A stretch of DNA of 64,000 nucleotides from JBIOHP01 sp044449065 (lineage in GTDB: Bacteria > Bacteroidota > Ignavibacteria > UBA10030 > SZUA-254): NCBI GenBank assembly GCA_044449065.1, contig JBIOHP010000001.1:62001-126000 (forward strand), in the 5' to 3' direction. Below are positions 37,177 to 46,626 of the stretch, in pieces. Below the pieces are notes generated by a model. That model made no database searches, had not been told where the DNA came from, and was given only the letters and a program-made list of their open reading frames with translations. Within the stretch, counting starts at the first letter, position 1. Each line of letters starts with the position of its first letter. A program made the position numbers and the translations under genes.

Positions 37177-38020
37177 ATTTTCTTCTTGTAACAATTCTGA
37201 ATGCCACATTTATGATTAATATTAATGTGATTAATACAAAGCCCGCGGCCCAGGCTTGTTTATTCCAATCTTCAAAAGGAGCTTTAGCATAGTCAAAAAT
37301 AAATACTGTCAGTGAGGCGATGGGCTGGTTAAGCGATGTTGACCAAAATCGATTTCCCAGCGCCGTAAATAAGAGGGGGGCGGTTTCACCTGCCGCGCGG
37401 GCGATTCCCAATAAAACGCCGGTAGTTATTCCCTTTAGCGCGCTTGGCAGGATGACTCGCATTGTCGTTTTCCAACGTGAGACTCCCAGTGAATACGCTG
37501 CCTCGCGTGTCGTGTGAGGAACTAACCGCATCATCTCTTCGGTTGTTCGCGTAATAGTCGGGATCATTAATAGGCCAAGCGCAACTCCCCCTGCAAGCGC
37601 GGAAAAATGTTTCATCGGAAGAACAATCAAGGTATACGCGACTACCCCCACGACAATCGACGGGACTCCGCTCAACACATCCGACATGAAGCGCACCGCA
37701 TTACCAAACATATTATTGCCATATTCCGCAAGATAGATGCCTGAAAAGATCCCAACCGGCAAACCGAGAAGACTGCCCAGTCCGATAAGAATCCCTGTTC
37801 CGACTAACGCGTTAGCCATACCGCCGCCTGTTTCCCCTACCGGTTTAGGCATGTGGGTAAAAAAATCGAGATTCAGAGCGCTAAACCCTTTAGATAACGT
37901 ATAAAAAAATATTAAAAACATCGGTATTATGACGATCACCGCGCTCAGGATCGAGAGTGAACTCATTACAACGGTTTTTGACTTTCTCCAATAATACCGT
38001 TTGGAATTTAGACTATTCAT
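37163..38020 (-). CDS. pstA: Phosphate ABC transporter permease PstA
   Basis: 285 residues from the ATG at 38020, which overlaps the pstC stop as ATGA. About six hydrophobic segments, with the ABC-permease coupling region TREAAYSLGVSRWKTTMRVILPSALKG (EAA motif) and the PstA/PstC-type FTHMPKPVGETGGGMANALVG. It forms the membrane channel with PstC. A longer reading to 38050 is not supported by the operon spacing. Confidence 0.96.
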   Translation of the reverse strand: MNSLNSKRYYWRKSKTVVMSSLSILSAVIVIIPMFLIFFYTLSKGFSALNLDFFTHMPKPVGETGGGMANALVGTGILIGLGSLLGLPVGIFSGIYLAEYGNNMFGNAVRFMSDVLSGVPSIVVGVVAYTLIVLPMKHFSALAGGVALGLLMIPTITRTTEEMMRLVPHTTREAAYSLGVSRWKTTMRVILPSALKGITTGVLLGIARAAGETAPLLFTALGNRFWSTSLNQPIASLTVFIFDYAKAPFEDWNKQAWAAGFVLITLILIINVAFRIVTRRKYEQG

Positions 38021-39039
38021 GTCGTTTTGAATTTTTTTGTTGTGCTCCAAATAATGAGCCGGGCAAGAGCGTTCAGAATAATGGTTACTCCAAAGAGAAT
38101 GAGCGCAATTTCTGTGAGCGAGCTAATATACATATCGGACGTGGCTTCGGTAAACTCATTCGCGATGACGCTTGCCATTGAATAAGCAGGGTTGAATAAT
38201 GACAATGAAATATCCGGTCGATTACCAATCACCATCGTCACAGCCATGGTTTCGCCCACGGCTCTTCCCAAACCCAGTAAAGCCGCGCCGAAGATCCCGG
38301 ATTTTGCGGCGGATAACACAATTTTTGTCGTTTCCCATTTTGTGGCTCCCAATGCGAGGGAAGCTTCGCGCAGAGTGTTGGGAATAGCTTTTAATACATC
38401 GCGGGAAATTGAAATTATGATTGGAAGAATCATGATTGCTAACACCAATCCCGCCGCAAGCATCCCAAACCCGTACGGCGCGCCCTTGAATAGCGGGATA
38501 AACCCCAGCGATTTGCTCAACCACGGTTCCACGCTGAGACGGATCCATGGAACTAAAACGAATACTGCCCAGAGACCATAAACGATGCTGGGAATTGCAG
38601 CCAGAAGTTCAACTATGAAACCAATCGGGAGTGCCAGCCATCGCGGGGCAAGTTCGGCGAGAAGAACTGCTACGCCAATGCCCAGCGGTATGGCAATTGC
38701 GAGGGCAAGCAGAGATGAAACAACGGTACCATAAATGAAGGGAAGCGCTCCATATTCATCTTGCACCGGATCCCAGGTAGTGCCGATGAGAAATTTCCAG
38801 CCGAATTTCACGATAGATTCATGCGATCCCCTATACATCTCATACGCCATGAGGAAGACAAGGGAAAAAACGAAGAACGCGAAAAGTAATGTGAAGTGTT
38901 TAAAAATGAAATCGCCATAATTCTTTTTTGATTTAAGATTGGGGGGCACAGAAATACGCAAGGGTGAAGAATTTGGTCGCGATTCTTCACCCTGTTGCCG
39001 GCTCACTAATTCACCCGATTGCTTGATCGGTACCTGCAA
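38017..39039 (-). CDS. pstC: Phosphate ABC transporter permease PstC
   Basis: 340 residues with an N-terminal cytoplasmic tail of about 40 residues and six to seven hydrophobic segments. The EAA loop is EASLALGATKWETTKIVLSAAKSGIF and the PstC motif WDPVQDEYGALPFIYGT is present. It pairs with PstA and takes phosphate from PstS. It is downstream of pstS with a gap of seven bases. Confidence 0.96.
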   Translation of the reverse strand: MQVPIKQSGELVSRQQGEESRPNSSPLRISVPPNLKSKKNYGDFIFKHFTLLFAFFVFSLVFLMAYEMYRGSHESIVKFGWKFLIGTTWDPVQDEYGALPFIYGTVVSSLLALAIAIPLGIGVAVLLAELAPRWLALPIGFIVELLAAIPSIVYGLWAVFVLVPWIRLSVEPWLSKSLGFIPLFKGAPYGFGMLAAGLVLAIMILPIIISISRDVLKAIPNTLREASLALGATKWETTKIVLSAAKSGIFGAALLGLGRAVGETMAVTMVIGNRPDISLSLFNPAYSMASVIANEFTEATSDMYISSLTEIALILFGVTIILNALARLIIWSTTKKFKTT

Positions 39040-39045
39040 TGCGTA

Positions 39046-40077
39046 TTATTGTGTAATTGAGTTTATCTTTTTTGTGCACATTTTAACAACTTCTTTTGGA
39101 AGCGGGGCATAATAGAGATCTGTGGCATATGATTGACCATCTGCCATTGCCCATTTTAAAAAATTCACTATTGCTTGTGCTTTGCTTTTATCTTTCATAT
39201 CCTTGTAAATTAACAGCCACGTGAAACCTGAGATGGGATATGAGTTTTTTCCATCGGCATTGGTGAGCGATACCCGTAGGTCTTCGGGAAGCTGTTTTGC
39301 CATACCGGCCGCAGCGGCGGACACAGATTTGAAGTCCGCTTCTACGAAATTTCCTACTTTATTTTGCAGCACTGCATACGGAAGATTATTTTTTACAGCG
39401 TAGGCAAGCTCCACATACCCAATCGAACCATCAGATTGTTTAACAATTCCGGCAACGCCTTCGTTTCCTTTACCGCCTAATCCGGCGGGCCAATTAACGG
39501 ACGTGCCTTTGCCAACTTTTGTTTCCCAGTCTTTGCTGACTTTCGTAAGATAGTCGGTGAAGATATTTGTTGTGCCGCTGCCATCTGAACGGTGAGCGAC
39601 AATGATCGGCTTATCAGGGAGCGTTAATCCGGAATTAATTCCCGCAATTTTCGCATCATTCCAATTAGTCACCACACCAAGGAAAATGCCAGCGAGAACA
39701 TCCGGCGTTAATTTTAATCCTTTTTCAATACCGGCGACATTATAGGTAACAACCACAGCGCCCATGGTTGTCGGGATATGGAGGATTTCAGATCCCTGTT
39801 TATCCTTAGCGTCTTTGAGTTGTTGTTCGGTCATGGGGGCGTCGGATGCGCCAAAATCTACCGTGCCTTCGATGACCTGCTTGATGCCGCCGCCGCTGCC
39901 GATGGATTGGTAATTAAATTCGATTCCGTTTTTTTGATGATAAACATCAAACCATTTGGAGTACAATACGTACGGAAAGGTAGCGCCCGCTCCGTTCAGC
40001 TTCATCTGTGCAGGAGCGTTGCCCGCTGCTGCTGTAAGAAGCAGTATCCCAAATATGATGAATGTAATTGTTTTCAT
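39046..40077 (-). CDS. pstS: Phosphate-binding protein PstS
   Basis: 343 residues, signal peptide about 1-23 (ending AGNAPAQM). Periplasmic binding fold with PstS signatures LNGAGATFPYVLYSKW, INYQSIGSGGGI-like region (YQSIGSGGGIKQVIEGTVDF), VAHRSDGSGTTNIFTDYL, and GSIGYVELAYA. The residues that bind phosphate (Ser/Thr near GATFPY, the DGSGTT loop and the aspartate of SDAPM) are present. It is 54 bases downstream of the porin gene, so expression is probably from the promoter upstream of the porin. Confidence 0.97.
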   Translation of the reverse strand: MKTITFIIFGILLLTAAAGNAPAQMKLNGAGATFPYVLYSKWFDVYHQKNGIEFNYQSIGSGGGIKQVIEGTVDFGASDAPMTEQQLKDAKDKQGSEILHIPTTMGAVVVTYNVAGIEKGLKLTPDVLAGIFLGVVTNWNDAKIAGINSGLTLPDKPIIVAHRSDGSGTTNIFTDYLTKVSKDWETKVGKGTSVNWPAGLGGKGNEGVAGIVKQSDGSIGYVELAYAVKNNLPYAVLQNKVGNFVEADFKSVSAAAAGMAKQLPEDLRVSLTNADGKNSYPISGFTWLLIYKDMKDKSKAQAIVNFLKWAMADGQSYATDLYYAPLPKEVVKMCTKKINSITQ

Positions 40078-40131
40078 AAAGTTCCTTTTAAAATTCAGTG
40101 ATTCGTTTGTTTATTTATTCTACTCAAATGG

Positions 40132-41337
40132 TTAGAGGAAGATGTAGTAGAAGGTCACTCGACCGGTTACAGAAGCGTTTGGAGTCGTTCCCGTTGGAGG
40201 AGCTTCGTAGGACTCGTATTGAATGTTTGGAATAATTGATACGTTCTTATCCGGCTTCCATGAAACACCGCCAATGATGTAATTGCGGCTGTCGCCCTTT
40301 GACCAACTATTTGTATTCGGATCGTAATAATCATATCGCGCAACAATAGCAAGATCCGGCTGCAGATTATAGGTGCCCCACACCGATATGCCCATTGAGG
40401 TCAGACCGGTTTGAGTGGGAGTGTGCGGCGTTGTTGTTGTGTCGCTATATTTGTATTGGTTTGCCCATGTCTGATTGTACGCTTCCACACCGAAAGAATA
40501 TTGATCCTTAAGATTATAACCAACGAAGATTGAACCGGTGAGCAGTCCGTTCGATAACGTGGCTGGCGGTAGGGCGGTGCTGGTTATATCGTTCGTGTTA
40601 GCCATTGCACGGTAATCGCCGTTCAAGTCAATCTGCCAGTTATCAACGGGTTTTACCTGAATGTTAAGGGAGTAGCGGTGAAATTTTGACGAAACCGGTG
40701 AATTACCATCGCCATTAGAGATCATCGCCCAGTAATTAAACATACCATCGTCCGTAATTTTTCCCCGGAGAGCAAGACCAAAATCTCGCGAGGGGATGAT
40801 ACCGCGTAAATCCATGATTGTTTTTTCTAATGAACGGTAGCCCCAGGCTCCCTCGGAAATATCATAGGCAGTAGTTGGCTGAATACCGAAAATTAAATCA
40901 CTGTTACTGAAAACATTTTTCCACTTCAAGTAGGCGTCTTTAACAAATACGGTTATTTTACCGCCATATTGACTCGCTGTGATTGTAGTATCTTTACCTT
41001 TACCACCCGATTTGACGGCTAAAGCCGATGTACCGCTGGTGAGTGCGCTTTGATCCGCTTCAAGGCGGAATCTGGATGTGAATAAATTCGAGATATCATT
41101 ATCATAGGTAATATATATTCTTCGGAACTGAAAGCCCTGCATATCGGCAGGACCGGTTAATGCAGTTTTTGTGGGTGTATTTTTTCCAGTTGCAAATGAT
41201 GTATCGCGTGCAAAATTATAGAAGAAATCCCCAAACATATAACCGCTGATTTTTCCTGCAGGGGCATTATCTTGTGCCACGCTCAAACTGCATGCGCACA
41301 ATAAGCTAATAAGAACGCTGTAGAATAATTTACTCAT
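40132..41337 (-). CDS. Outer-membrane porin (phosphate-selective porin O/P-like)
   Basis: 401 residues with a signal peptide (about 1-21, ending LSVAQDN). The rest is a series of alternating aromatic/polar beta strands ending in an aromatic residue pattern (GRVTFYYIFL), as in outer-membrane barrels. Its resemblance to OprO/OprP-type porins is general (FQFRRIYITYDNDISNLFTSRFRLE) rather than specific. As first gene before pstS, preceded by a Pho-box-like array, it probably lets phosphate into the periplasm. Confidence 0.8.
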   Translation of the reverse strand: MSKLFYSVLISLLCACSLSVAQDNAPAGKISGYMFGDFFYNFARDTSFATGKNTPTKTALTGPADMQGFQFRRIYITYDNDISNLFTSRFRLEADQSALTSGTSALAVKSGGKGKDTTITASQYGGKITVFVKDAYLKWKNVFSNSDLIFGIQPTTAYDISEGAWGYRSLEKTIMDLRGIIPSRDFGLALRGKITDDGMFNYWAMISNGDGNSPVSSKFHRYSLNIQVKPVDNWQIDLNGDYRAMANTNDITSTALPPATLSNGLLTGSIFVGYNLKDQYSFGVEAYNQTWANQYKYSDTTTTPHTPTQTGLTSMGISVWGTYNLQPDLAIVARYDYYDPNTNSWSKGDSRNYIIGGVSWKPDKNVSIIPNIQYESYEAPPTGTTPNASVTGRVTFYYIFL

Positions 41338-41745
41338 TAATGACTCCTTTAAATGATGAATAATGTGGTTTGTAATTGATGGAATTTTCTGACGCCTAAT
41401 ATAATTTCATTAGTTACGACCCTAAGATAGCGTTTATATATTATTAACAGGTTAAGATCGTATTATGAAATTGTTAAGGTTTGATAATTCAGACGCGGAA
41501 ATTTACCCAAGTTTGTCTGATTTGGCAGATGTTCATGTTTTATCTCCAATTTTTTATAGTATTTTTACGCTTTTCAGCCCCCATTTTACAACTTCTTCAT
41601 TTACTCTATGGAGGTGTTTTACCATATTATGGCTGAACAATTGATGGATAATCGGTGCCTACATTATCGTTCACCGTTGCACTTTCCAACAATCTTGAGT
41701 GTATTTGAAGAATAATTACAACAAGACAGATTCCGGAAAAATTAT
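41338..41745. other. Divergent promoter region between porin-pst and kdp
   Basis: About 408 AT-rich bases. The only strong signal is the three-unit 7-mer array and -10-like hexamer on the minus strand at 41435-41478. Upstream of kdpC there is no evident KdpE site, c-di-AMP riboswitch or terminator that could be recognised by eye. Confidence 0.5.
41435..41478 (-). promoter_or_regulatory. Candidate Pho box and promoter for porin-pst-phoU
   Basis: On the minus strand three 7-mers with 4-base spacers: CTTAACA-ATTT-CATAATA-CGAT-CTTAACC (41478 down to 41450), i.e. an 11-bp period as in PhoB/PhoP sites. Nine bases later comes TATATA (41440-41435), a fit for a -10 hexamer. The first 17 bases of the array after the C recur exactly at 55886-55902. 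Confidence 0.6.
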
Positions 41746-42327
41746 ATGTTTTTAAAAAATCTCTTAACCGCAATTATCATTACTGTACTGCTTACCGCAT
41801 TAACGGGATTGGTGTATCCTCTCATTGTGACAGGAATCGCACAGGTCGTTTTTCCACAACAGGCAAATGGCAGCCTGATTAAAAAATCTGGAAAAATTAT
41901 AGGTTCTGAACTAATCGGCCAACCGTTCAGCGATGCGAAATATTTCTGGAGCCGTCAATCGGCGACGAGTCCGTTTCCATATAATGCTGCTTCGTCGTAT
42001 GCCACGAACTATGGACCGCTCAATCCGGCATTGTTCGACGAAGTGACGAAAAGGATACACGATCTGAAAGCGGTCGATTCGACGAATACCCAACCTCTGC
42101 CCGTCGATTTGGTAACTTCTTCCGCCAGCGGTCTTGATCCGCATATTAGCATTGCTTCGGCTCTCTACCAGCTTCCACGCGTCGCGCGCTCGCGCGGCAT
42201 GAACGAGCAAAGCGTACGCGCAATGATAGATCGTTTCACGCAGGGAAGAACATTCGGGCTCCTCGGCGAACCCAGGGTAAACGTTTTAAAACTGAATTTG
42301 GCGTTAGATGGAATTGAATCAAACTAA
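41746..42327 (+). CDS. kdpC: K+-transporting ATPase subunit KdpC
   Basis: 193 residues with one N-terminal membrane helix (about 7-30) and a large periplasmic domain. Family stretches VYPLIVTGIAQVVFPQQANG, GSELIGQPFSDAKYFWSRQSA, YNAASSYATNYGPLNPAL, SASGLDPHISIASALYQLPRVA and GEPRVNVLKLNLALD are all present. KdpC stabilises the KdpFABC pump. Unusually it is the first gene of the locus rather than following kdpB. Confidence 0.97.
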   Translation: MFLKNLLTAIIITVLLTALTGLVYPLIVTGIAQVVFPQQANGSLIKKSGKIIGSELIGQPFSDAKYFWSRQSATSPFPYNAASSYATNYGPLNPALFDEVTKRIHDLKAVDSTNTQPLPVDLVTSSASGLDPHISIASALYQLPRVARSRGMNEQSVRAMIDRFTQGRTFGLLGEPRVNVLKLNLALDGIESN

Positions 42328-42339
42328 AGGAAAATAATA

Positions 42340-42447
42340 ATGGACATTTTCTACATCGGGGTTCTTGCGGTATTTTCATTGGTCACATGGGGACTCATAA
42401 AATTGTGCGAAGTTCTCGGAGAAAATTCTTCAGGAAGAAAATCATGA
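42340..42447 (+). CDS. 35-residue membrane peptide upstream of kdpF
   Basis: An ATG at 42340 with AAAGGAAAATAATA just upstream opens a 35-residue frame MDIFYIGVLAVFSLVTWGLI..., one hydrophobic helix with a positive end (KLCEVLGENSSGRKS). Its stop overlaps the kdpF start as ATGA. Peptides of this size and pattern (xxWGxxxLCExL) are seen just before kdpF/kdpA in other genomes, which supports it as real. It may be an accessory subunit of the pump. Confidence 0.72.
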   Translation: MDIFYIGVLAVFSLVTWGLIKLCEVLGENSSGRKS

Positions 42448-42536
42448 ACTGGATTTATTTGATATCGGGTTTTATTGCCCTTTGCCTCTTTGTATATCTC
42501 TTCATCGCGTTACTGAGACCGGAGAAATTCGAATGA
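42444..42536 (+). CDS. kdpF: K+-transporting ATPase subunit KdpF
   Basis: A 30-residue single-helix peptide (MNWIYLISGFIALCLFVYLF..., ending RPEKF) that matches KdpF in size, position and the 'LxRPExF' end. KdpF stabilises KdpA in the complex. Translationally coupled on both sides: ATGA overlap with the preceding peptide gene and with kdpA. Confidence 0.93.
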   Translation: MNWIYLISGFIALCLFVYLFIALLRPEKFE

Positions 42537-44275
42537 CACTCATTGGCGTTTTTCAGATTCTTGCGTTATTGGCAAGTATGGTGCTCATTGCCAAACCGCT
42601 CGGTTCATATATGGCTCGCGTGTTCCAGCGCGAAAAGATATTTCTCGATCCGGTTCTTGGTCCACTTGAACGGCTTATTTACCGCCTTTCCCGGATTGAT
42701 CCTGATCAAGAAATGGACTGGAAGGATAATGCCGTCGCGATGCTCCTCTTTAGTCTGGCGGGACTCCTTTTTCTTTATTTGCTGCAGCGAGTACAACAAT
42801 TTCTTCCGTTTAACCCGCAGAGTTTCGGTGCAGTCGCTCCCGATTCCGCATTCAATACCGCGGTGAGTTTCACGACTAATACAAACTGGCAGGGTTACAG
42901 TGGCGAAACGACAATGAGTTACCTAACGCAAATGCTCGGTATGACTGTCCATAACTTCGTCTCAGCAGCGACCGGGATGGCAGTTCTCGCTCTTTTTATC
43001 AGGGGCATAGCCCGTCACTCGGCGAAAACCCTCGGAAATTTTTGGGTCGATCTTACCCGCAGCACCCTCTACATTCTACTGCCTCTCGCTGTTATAGTTG
43101 CGCTCGTGATCGTTTCGCAAGGCACAGTGCAGAATTTTTCTTCGTATGTTTCTGGGTCGTTTCTTCAGTCAACAGCGGATACGAGCGGCACAAAAGTGAC
43201 TGAACAGGTAATTGCAATGGGTCCGGTCGCGTCACAAGTAGCGATCAAGCATCTGGGGACAAATGGCGGTGGATTTTTCAACGCGAATACGGCGCATCCC
43301 TTCGAGAGTCCGAATCCATTCACTGATTTCTTTCTGCTATTGTCGGAGGTTGTGATCGCGGCGTCGCTGTGCTACACGTTTGGCAAGATGGTGGGGGATA
43401 CACGCCAGGGGTGGGCGCTTCTTGCTGCAATGCTGATCATTCTTGTCGCAGGTATTTTTTCGGCGTATGGCGCCGAAGCGGCGAGTAATCCCAATCTTGT
43501 TTCTCTCGGTATAGACCAGCACTCCACATCGATCAATCCCGGCGGCAACATGGAAGGGAAAGAAGTCCGGTTTGGGATAGCACCTTCCGCGTTGTTTGCG
43601 ACAATCACAACTGCGACCTCATGCGGCGCAGTGAATTCGATGCATGATTCCTTTATGCCGTTGGGGGGGATGATCGCGTTGATTATGATGCATCTTGGTG
43701 AAGTTGTTCTTGGCGGAGTAGGTTCGGGTCTCTATGGAATGCTCATCTTTGTCATCGTGGCGGTGTTTGTGGCTGGATTACTTGTCGGTCGCACGCCGGA
43801 ATATCTCGGACACAAGATTGAAGCATATGATATGAAAATGGCGTCGCTTCTTATTCTCATTATGCCGATTATTGTGCTCTTCTTGACGGCATTGGCAGTC
43901 GTAACTGCGGATGGCAGGGCCGGAATTTCAAATCCCGGTCCGCATGGCTTCAGCGAGATTCTTTATTGCTTCACGTCCCAAACAAACAATAACGGAAGCG
44001 CCTTTGCTGGAATAAATGCCAATACGCCGTTTTACAATCTTGCAGGTGGAATTGCAATGCTAATTGGTCGTTTCTGGCTTGCGGTCCCGACTCTTGCCCT
44101 CGCTGGATCGCTCGGGAAGAAAAAACTCGTCCCGGCAGGGGAAGGAACGCTGCCGACCCACACACCGCTCTTCATCTTTTGGTTGATTTCGGTTGTCCTC
44201 ATCGTTGGTGCGCTCAATTTCTTACCGGCTCTTGCTTTAGGTCCAATCGTCGAACACTTTATGTTGTTTCATTAA
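42533..44275 (+). CDS. kdpA: K+-transporting ATPase subunit KdpA
   Basis: 580 residues from the ATG at 42533 (overlapping kdpF); an earlier in-frame start at 42482 lies inside kdpF and is unlikely. It is a ten-helix K+ channel-like subunit of the SKT superfamily. The four selectivity-filter loops are visible around TTNTNWQGYSGE, HLGTNGGGFFNANTAHPFE, TTATSCGAVNSMHD and TSQTNNNGSAFAG. Signature RIDPDQEMDWKDNA is near the N-terminus. Confidence 0.97.
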   Translation: MTLIGVFQILALLASMVLIAKPLGSYMARVFQREKIFLDPVLGPLERLIYRLSRIDPDQEMDWKDNAVAMLLFSLAGLLFLYLLQRVQQFLPFNPQSFGAVAPDSAFNTAVSFTTNTNWQGYSGETTMSYLTQMLGMTVHNFVSAATGMAVLALFIRGIARHSAKTLGNFWVDLTRSTLYILLPLAVIVALVIVSQGTVQNFSSYVSGSFLQSTADTSGTKVTEQVIAMGPVASQVAIKHLGTNGGGFFNANTAHPFESPNPFTDFFLLLSEVVIAASLCYTFGKMVGDTRQGWALLAAMLIILVAGIFSAYGAEAASNPNLVSLGIDQHSTSINPGGNMEGKEVRFGIAPSALFATITTATSCGAVNSMHDSFMPLGGMIALIMMHLGEVVLGGVGSGLYGMLIFVIVAVFVAGLLVGRTPEYLGHKIEAYDMKMASLLILIMPIIVLFLTALAVVTADGRAGISNPGPHGFSEILYCFTSQTNNNGSAFAGINANTPFYNLAGGIAMLIGRFWLAVPTLALAGSLGKKKLVPAGEGTLPTHTPLFIFWLISVVLIVGALNFLPALALGPIVEHFMLFH

Positions 44276-44290
44276 AAGGATTTTTTTGGG

Positions 44291-46390
44291 ATGAAATTAG
44301 AAACCTCCGTTCATAAAAAAGCGCTGGGCTTAACTGCTGAGATGTACCGCCGTGCGTTCATAGATTCTCTCGTAAAATTGAATCCGAAATCGATGATGCG
44401 CAACCCGGTGATGTTTGTCGTCGAAGTGGGAAGCGTTTTAACAACGGCGTTATGGATTCAAGCCCTCTCAGGAAATGGTGAAGCGCCGGCATGGTATATT
44501 GGTTTTGTCTCACTGTGGTTATGGTTCACCGTTCTTTTTGCAAATTTCTCCGAGGCGATTGCCGAAGGGCGCGGCAAAGCCCAGGCGGATGCGTTGCGGC
44601 GGGCGCGGAAGGACGTCTCTGCAAAACGATTACGCGAGCCGCGCTACGGTTCCGCTTTTGATATGGTGCCTTCTTCAAGTTTAAAAAAAGGAGATGTATT
44701 CCTTGTAGAGGCGGGCGCAATGATTCCGGGCGATGGCGAAGTCATTGAAGGGGTTGCTTCGGTTGATGAGAGCGCTATCACCGGTGAAAGCGCGCCCGTC
44801 ATACGTGAATCGGGCGGCGATCGCAGCGCTGTCACCGGAGGGACGAAAGTACTATCGGATTGGCTGGTTATCCGTTTGACTGTGGAACCCGGCGGCGGAT
44901 TTCTCGATAGAATGATAAAGCTTATCGAGGGCTCAAAGCGCCAAAAAACACCGAATGAAATTGCGTTAAATATTTTGCTAGCTGCATTCACAATAATTTT
45001 TCTCGTTGTGTGCGTAACTTTGCTTCCATTCTCACTCTTTAGTGTAAGCGTAGCGGGGCAGGGGTTGCCGGTTACTGTTACCGTATTGGTTGCGCTTCTT
45101 GTATGTTTGATCCCGACAACAATCGGTGGTCTATTATCCGCGATCGGTATCGCAGGTATGGATAGGATGATCCGGCACAACGTTATTGCAACATCCGGTC
45201 GGGCGATTGAAGCCGCAGGAGATGTGGATGTTCTCTTGCTGGATAAGACCGGTACGATTACACTCGGGAATCGAATGGCAACCGAATTTACTCCGGCGCA
45301 GGGCATCACCAAAGAACGTCTCGCCGATGCGGCGCAGCTTTCTTCACTCGCCGATGAAACCCCGGAAGGACGTTCAATCGTTGTCCTTGCTAAGGAAAAA
45401 TACGGATTGCGAGGGCGGGAAGTTCATGAAATATCTGCACACTTCGTTCCTTTCACAGCACAGACTCGAATGAGCGGGGTTGACATTCGGGAAGATGGCG
45501 CCGCCTTAAACAGAATCATCCGGAAGGGAGCTGCAGATGCAATAAGAACGTACATCGAACAACAGGGCGGGATATTCCCTGCCGGTATACAGTCGGCTGT
45601 TCAAGAAATTGGCAGGAGCGGAGGAACTCCGTTGGTTGTTGTCGAGAATAAGGACGTTTTGGGAGTAATCCATCTCAAGGATATCGTGAAGGGTGGAATT
45701 AAAGAGCGGTTTGCTCATCTTCGGCGGATGGGAATTAAAACGATCATGATTACCGGCGATAACCGCCTTACGGCCACAGCAATCGCAGCGGAAGCGGGAG
45801 TCGATGATTTCCTTGCGGAAGCAAAACCGGAAGACAAATTGAAATTGATTCGCGATTATCAGAAAGGTGGACGTCTTGTCGCAATGACCGGAGATGGAAC
45901 CAACGACGCGCCCGCTCTTGCCCAGGCGGACGTAGCAGTTGCAATGAATACGGGTACGCAATCTGCCCGCGAAGCGGCAAATATGATCGATCTTGACAGC
46001 AATCCGACAAAACTTATGGAAATCGTGGAGATCGGCAAGCAGCTATTAATGACCCGCGGCACGCTTACAACATTCAGCATCGCAAACGACGTCGCAAAAT
46101 ATTTCGCGATCATCCCGGCGGCATTTGCCACGACTTATCCGGCGTTAAACGCTCTCAATATCATGCGGCTCGCATCTCCTGAAAGCGCAATTCTTTCCGC
46201 GGTAATTTTTAATGCGCTTATCATCGTTGCGCTCATCCCCCTTGCGCTAAAGGGGGTGAAATATCGCGCCGTGAGTGCGGTGCAATTGCTGCGGACTCAT
46301 CTATTCATTTATGGCGTCGGAGGGATTATCGCGCCATTTGTCGGCATTAAATTAATCGACATGATTCTTCATGGAGTAGGAGTTATCTGA
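44291..46390 (+). CDS. kdpB: K+-transporting ATPase subunit KdpB
   Basis: 699-residue P-type ATPase. TGE motif in DESAITGESAPVI (actuator), phosphorylation site DKTGTITLGN with D318, KdpB-type NRMATEF, nucleotide-binding segment KGAADAI, hinge MTGDGTNDAPALAQADVAVAMN. It hydrolyses ATP to drive K+ through KdpA. Starts 15 bases after kdpA. Confidence 0.98.
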   Translation: MKLETSVHKKALGLTAEMYRRAFIDSLVKLNPKSMMRNPVMFVVEVGSVLTTALWIQALSGNGEAPAWYIGFVSLWLWFTVLFANFSEAIAEGRGKAQADALRRARKDVSAKRLREPRYGSAFDMVPSSSLKKGDVFLVEAGAMIPGDGEVIEGVASVDESAITGESAPVIRESGGDRSAVTGGTKVLSDWLVIRLTVEPGGGFLDRMIKLIEGSKRQKTPNEIALNILLAAFTIIFLVVCVTLLPFSLFSVSVAGQGLPVTVTVLVALLVCLIPTTIGGLLSAIGIAGMDRMIRHNVIATSGRAIEAAGDVDVLLLDKTGTITLGNRMATEFTPAQGITKERLADAAQLSSLADETPEGRSIVVLAKEKYGLRGREVHEISAHFVPFTAQTRMSGVDIREDGAALNRIIRKGAADAIRTYIEQQGGIFPAGIQSAVQEIGRSGGTPLVVVENKDVLGVIHLKDIVKGGIKERFAHLRRMGIKTIMITGDNRLTATAIAAEAGVDDFLAEAKPEDKLKLIRDYQKGGRLVAMTGDGTNDAPALAQADVAVAMNTGTQSAREAANMIDLDSNPTKLMEIVEIGKQLLMTRGTLTTFSIANDVAKYFAIIPAAFATTYPALNALNIMRLASPESAILSAVIFNALIIVALIPLALKGVKYRAVSAVQLLRTHLFIYGVGGIIAPFVGIKLIDMILHGVGVI

Positions 46391-46391
46391 A

Positions 46392-46607
46392 ATGGACGAA
46401 TCTCAACTTGCCCGACAACGGGATTTATATTGGATGTTTTCTGTCGTTTTAACGGTTATCATTCTCGTCCTTCTTGTGTTTATTGAGGGACATCATGCTG
46501 TAGATCCTGGAAGATCCGTTTGGGAAAATTTTAGTTTCGACGATGCAACTCACATCGCAGCATTAAAGATTGATAGTGTAAAAAATTTAAAACAAAATTC
46601 TCATTAA
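46392..46607 (+). CDS. 71-residue single-pass membrane protein, unknown
   Basis: Starts one base after the kdpB stop, with GGAG upstream, so it is translated with the pump. One hydrophobic helix (about 14-33: WMFSVVLTVIILVLLVFIEG) with a short charged N-terminus, and a polar 38-residue tail that is likely periplasmic and rich in Asp/His/Ser. It was not recognised. Its place after kdpB where kdpC normally sits makes an accessory role in potassium uptake possible. Confidence 0.7.
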   Translation: MDESQLARQRDLYWMFSVVLTVIILVLLVFIEGHHAVDPGRSVWENFSFDDATHIAALKIDSVKNLKQNSH

Positions 46608-46626
46608 TTATCATCCATACAATCAA

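Noticed and set aside
41338..41745. c-di-AMP riboswitch or KdpE site before kdpC
   Set aside because: No recognisable conserved riboswitch core or repeat was found by eye.
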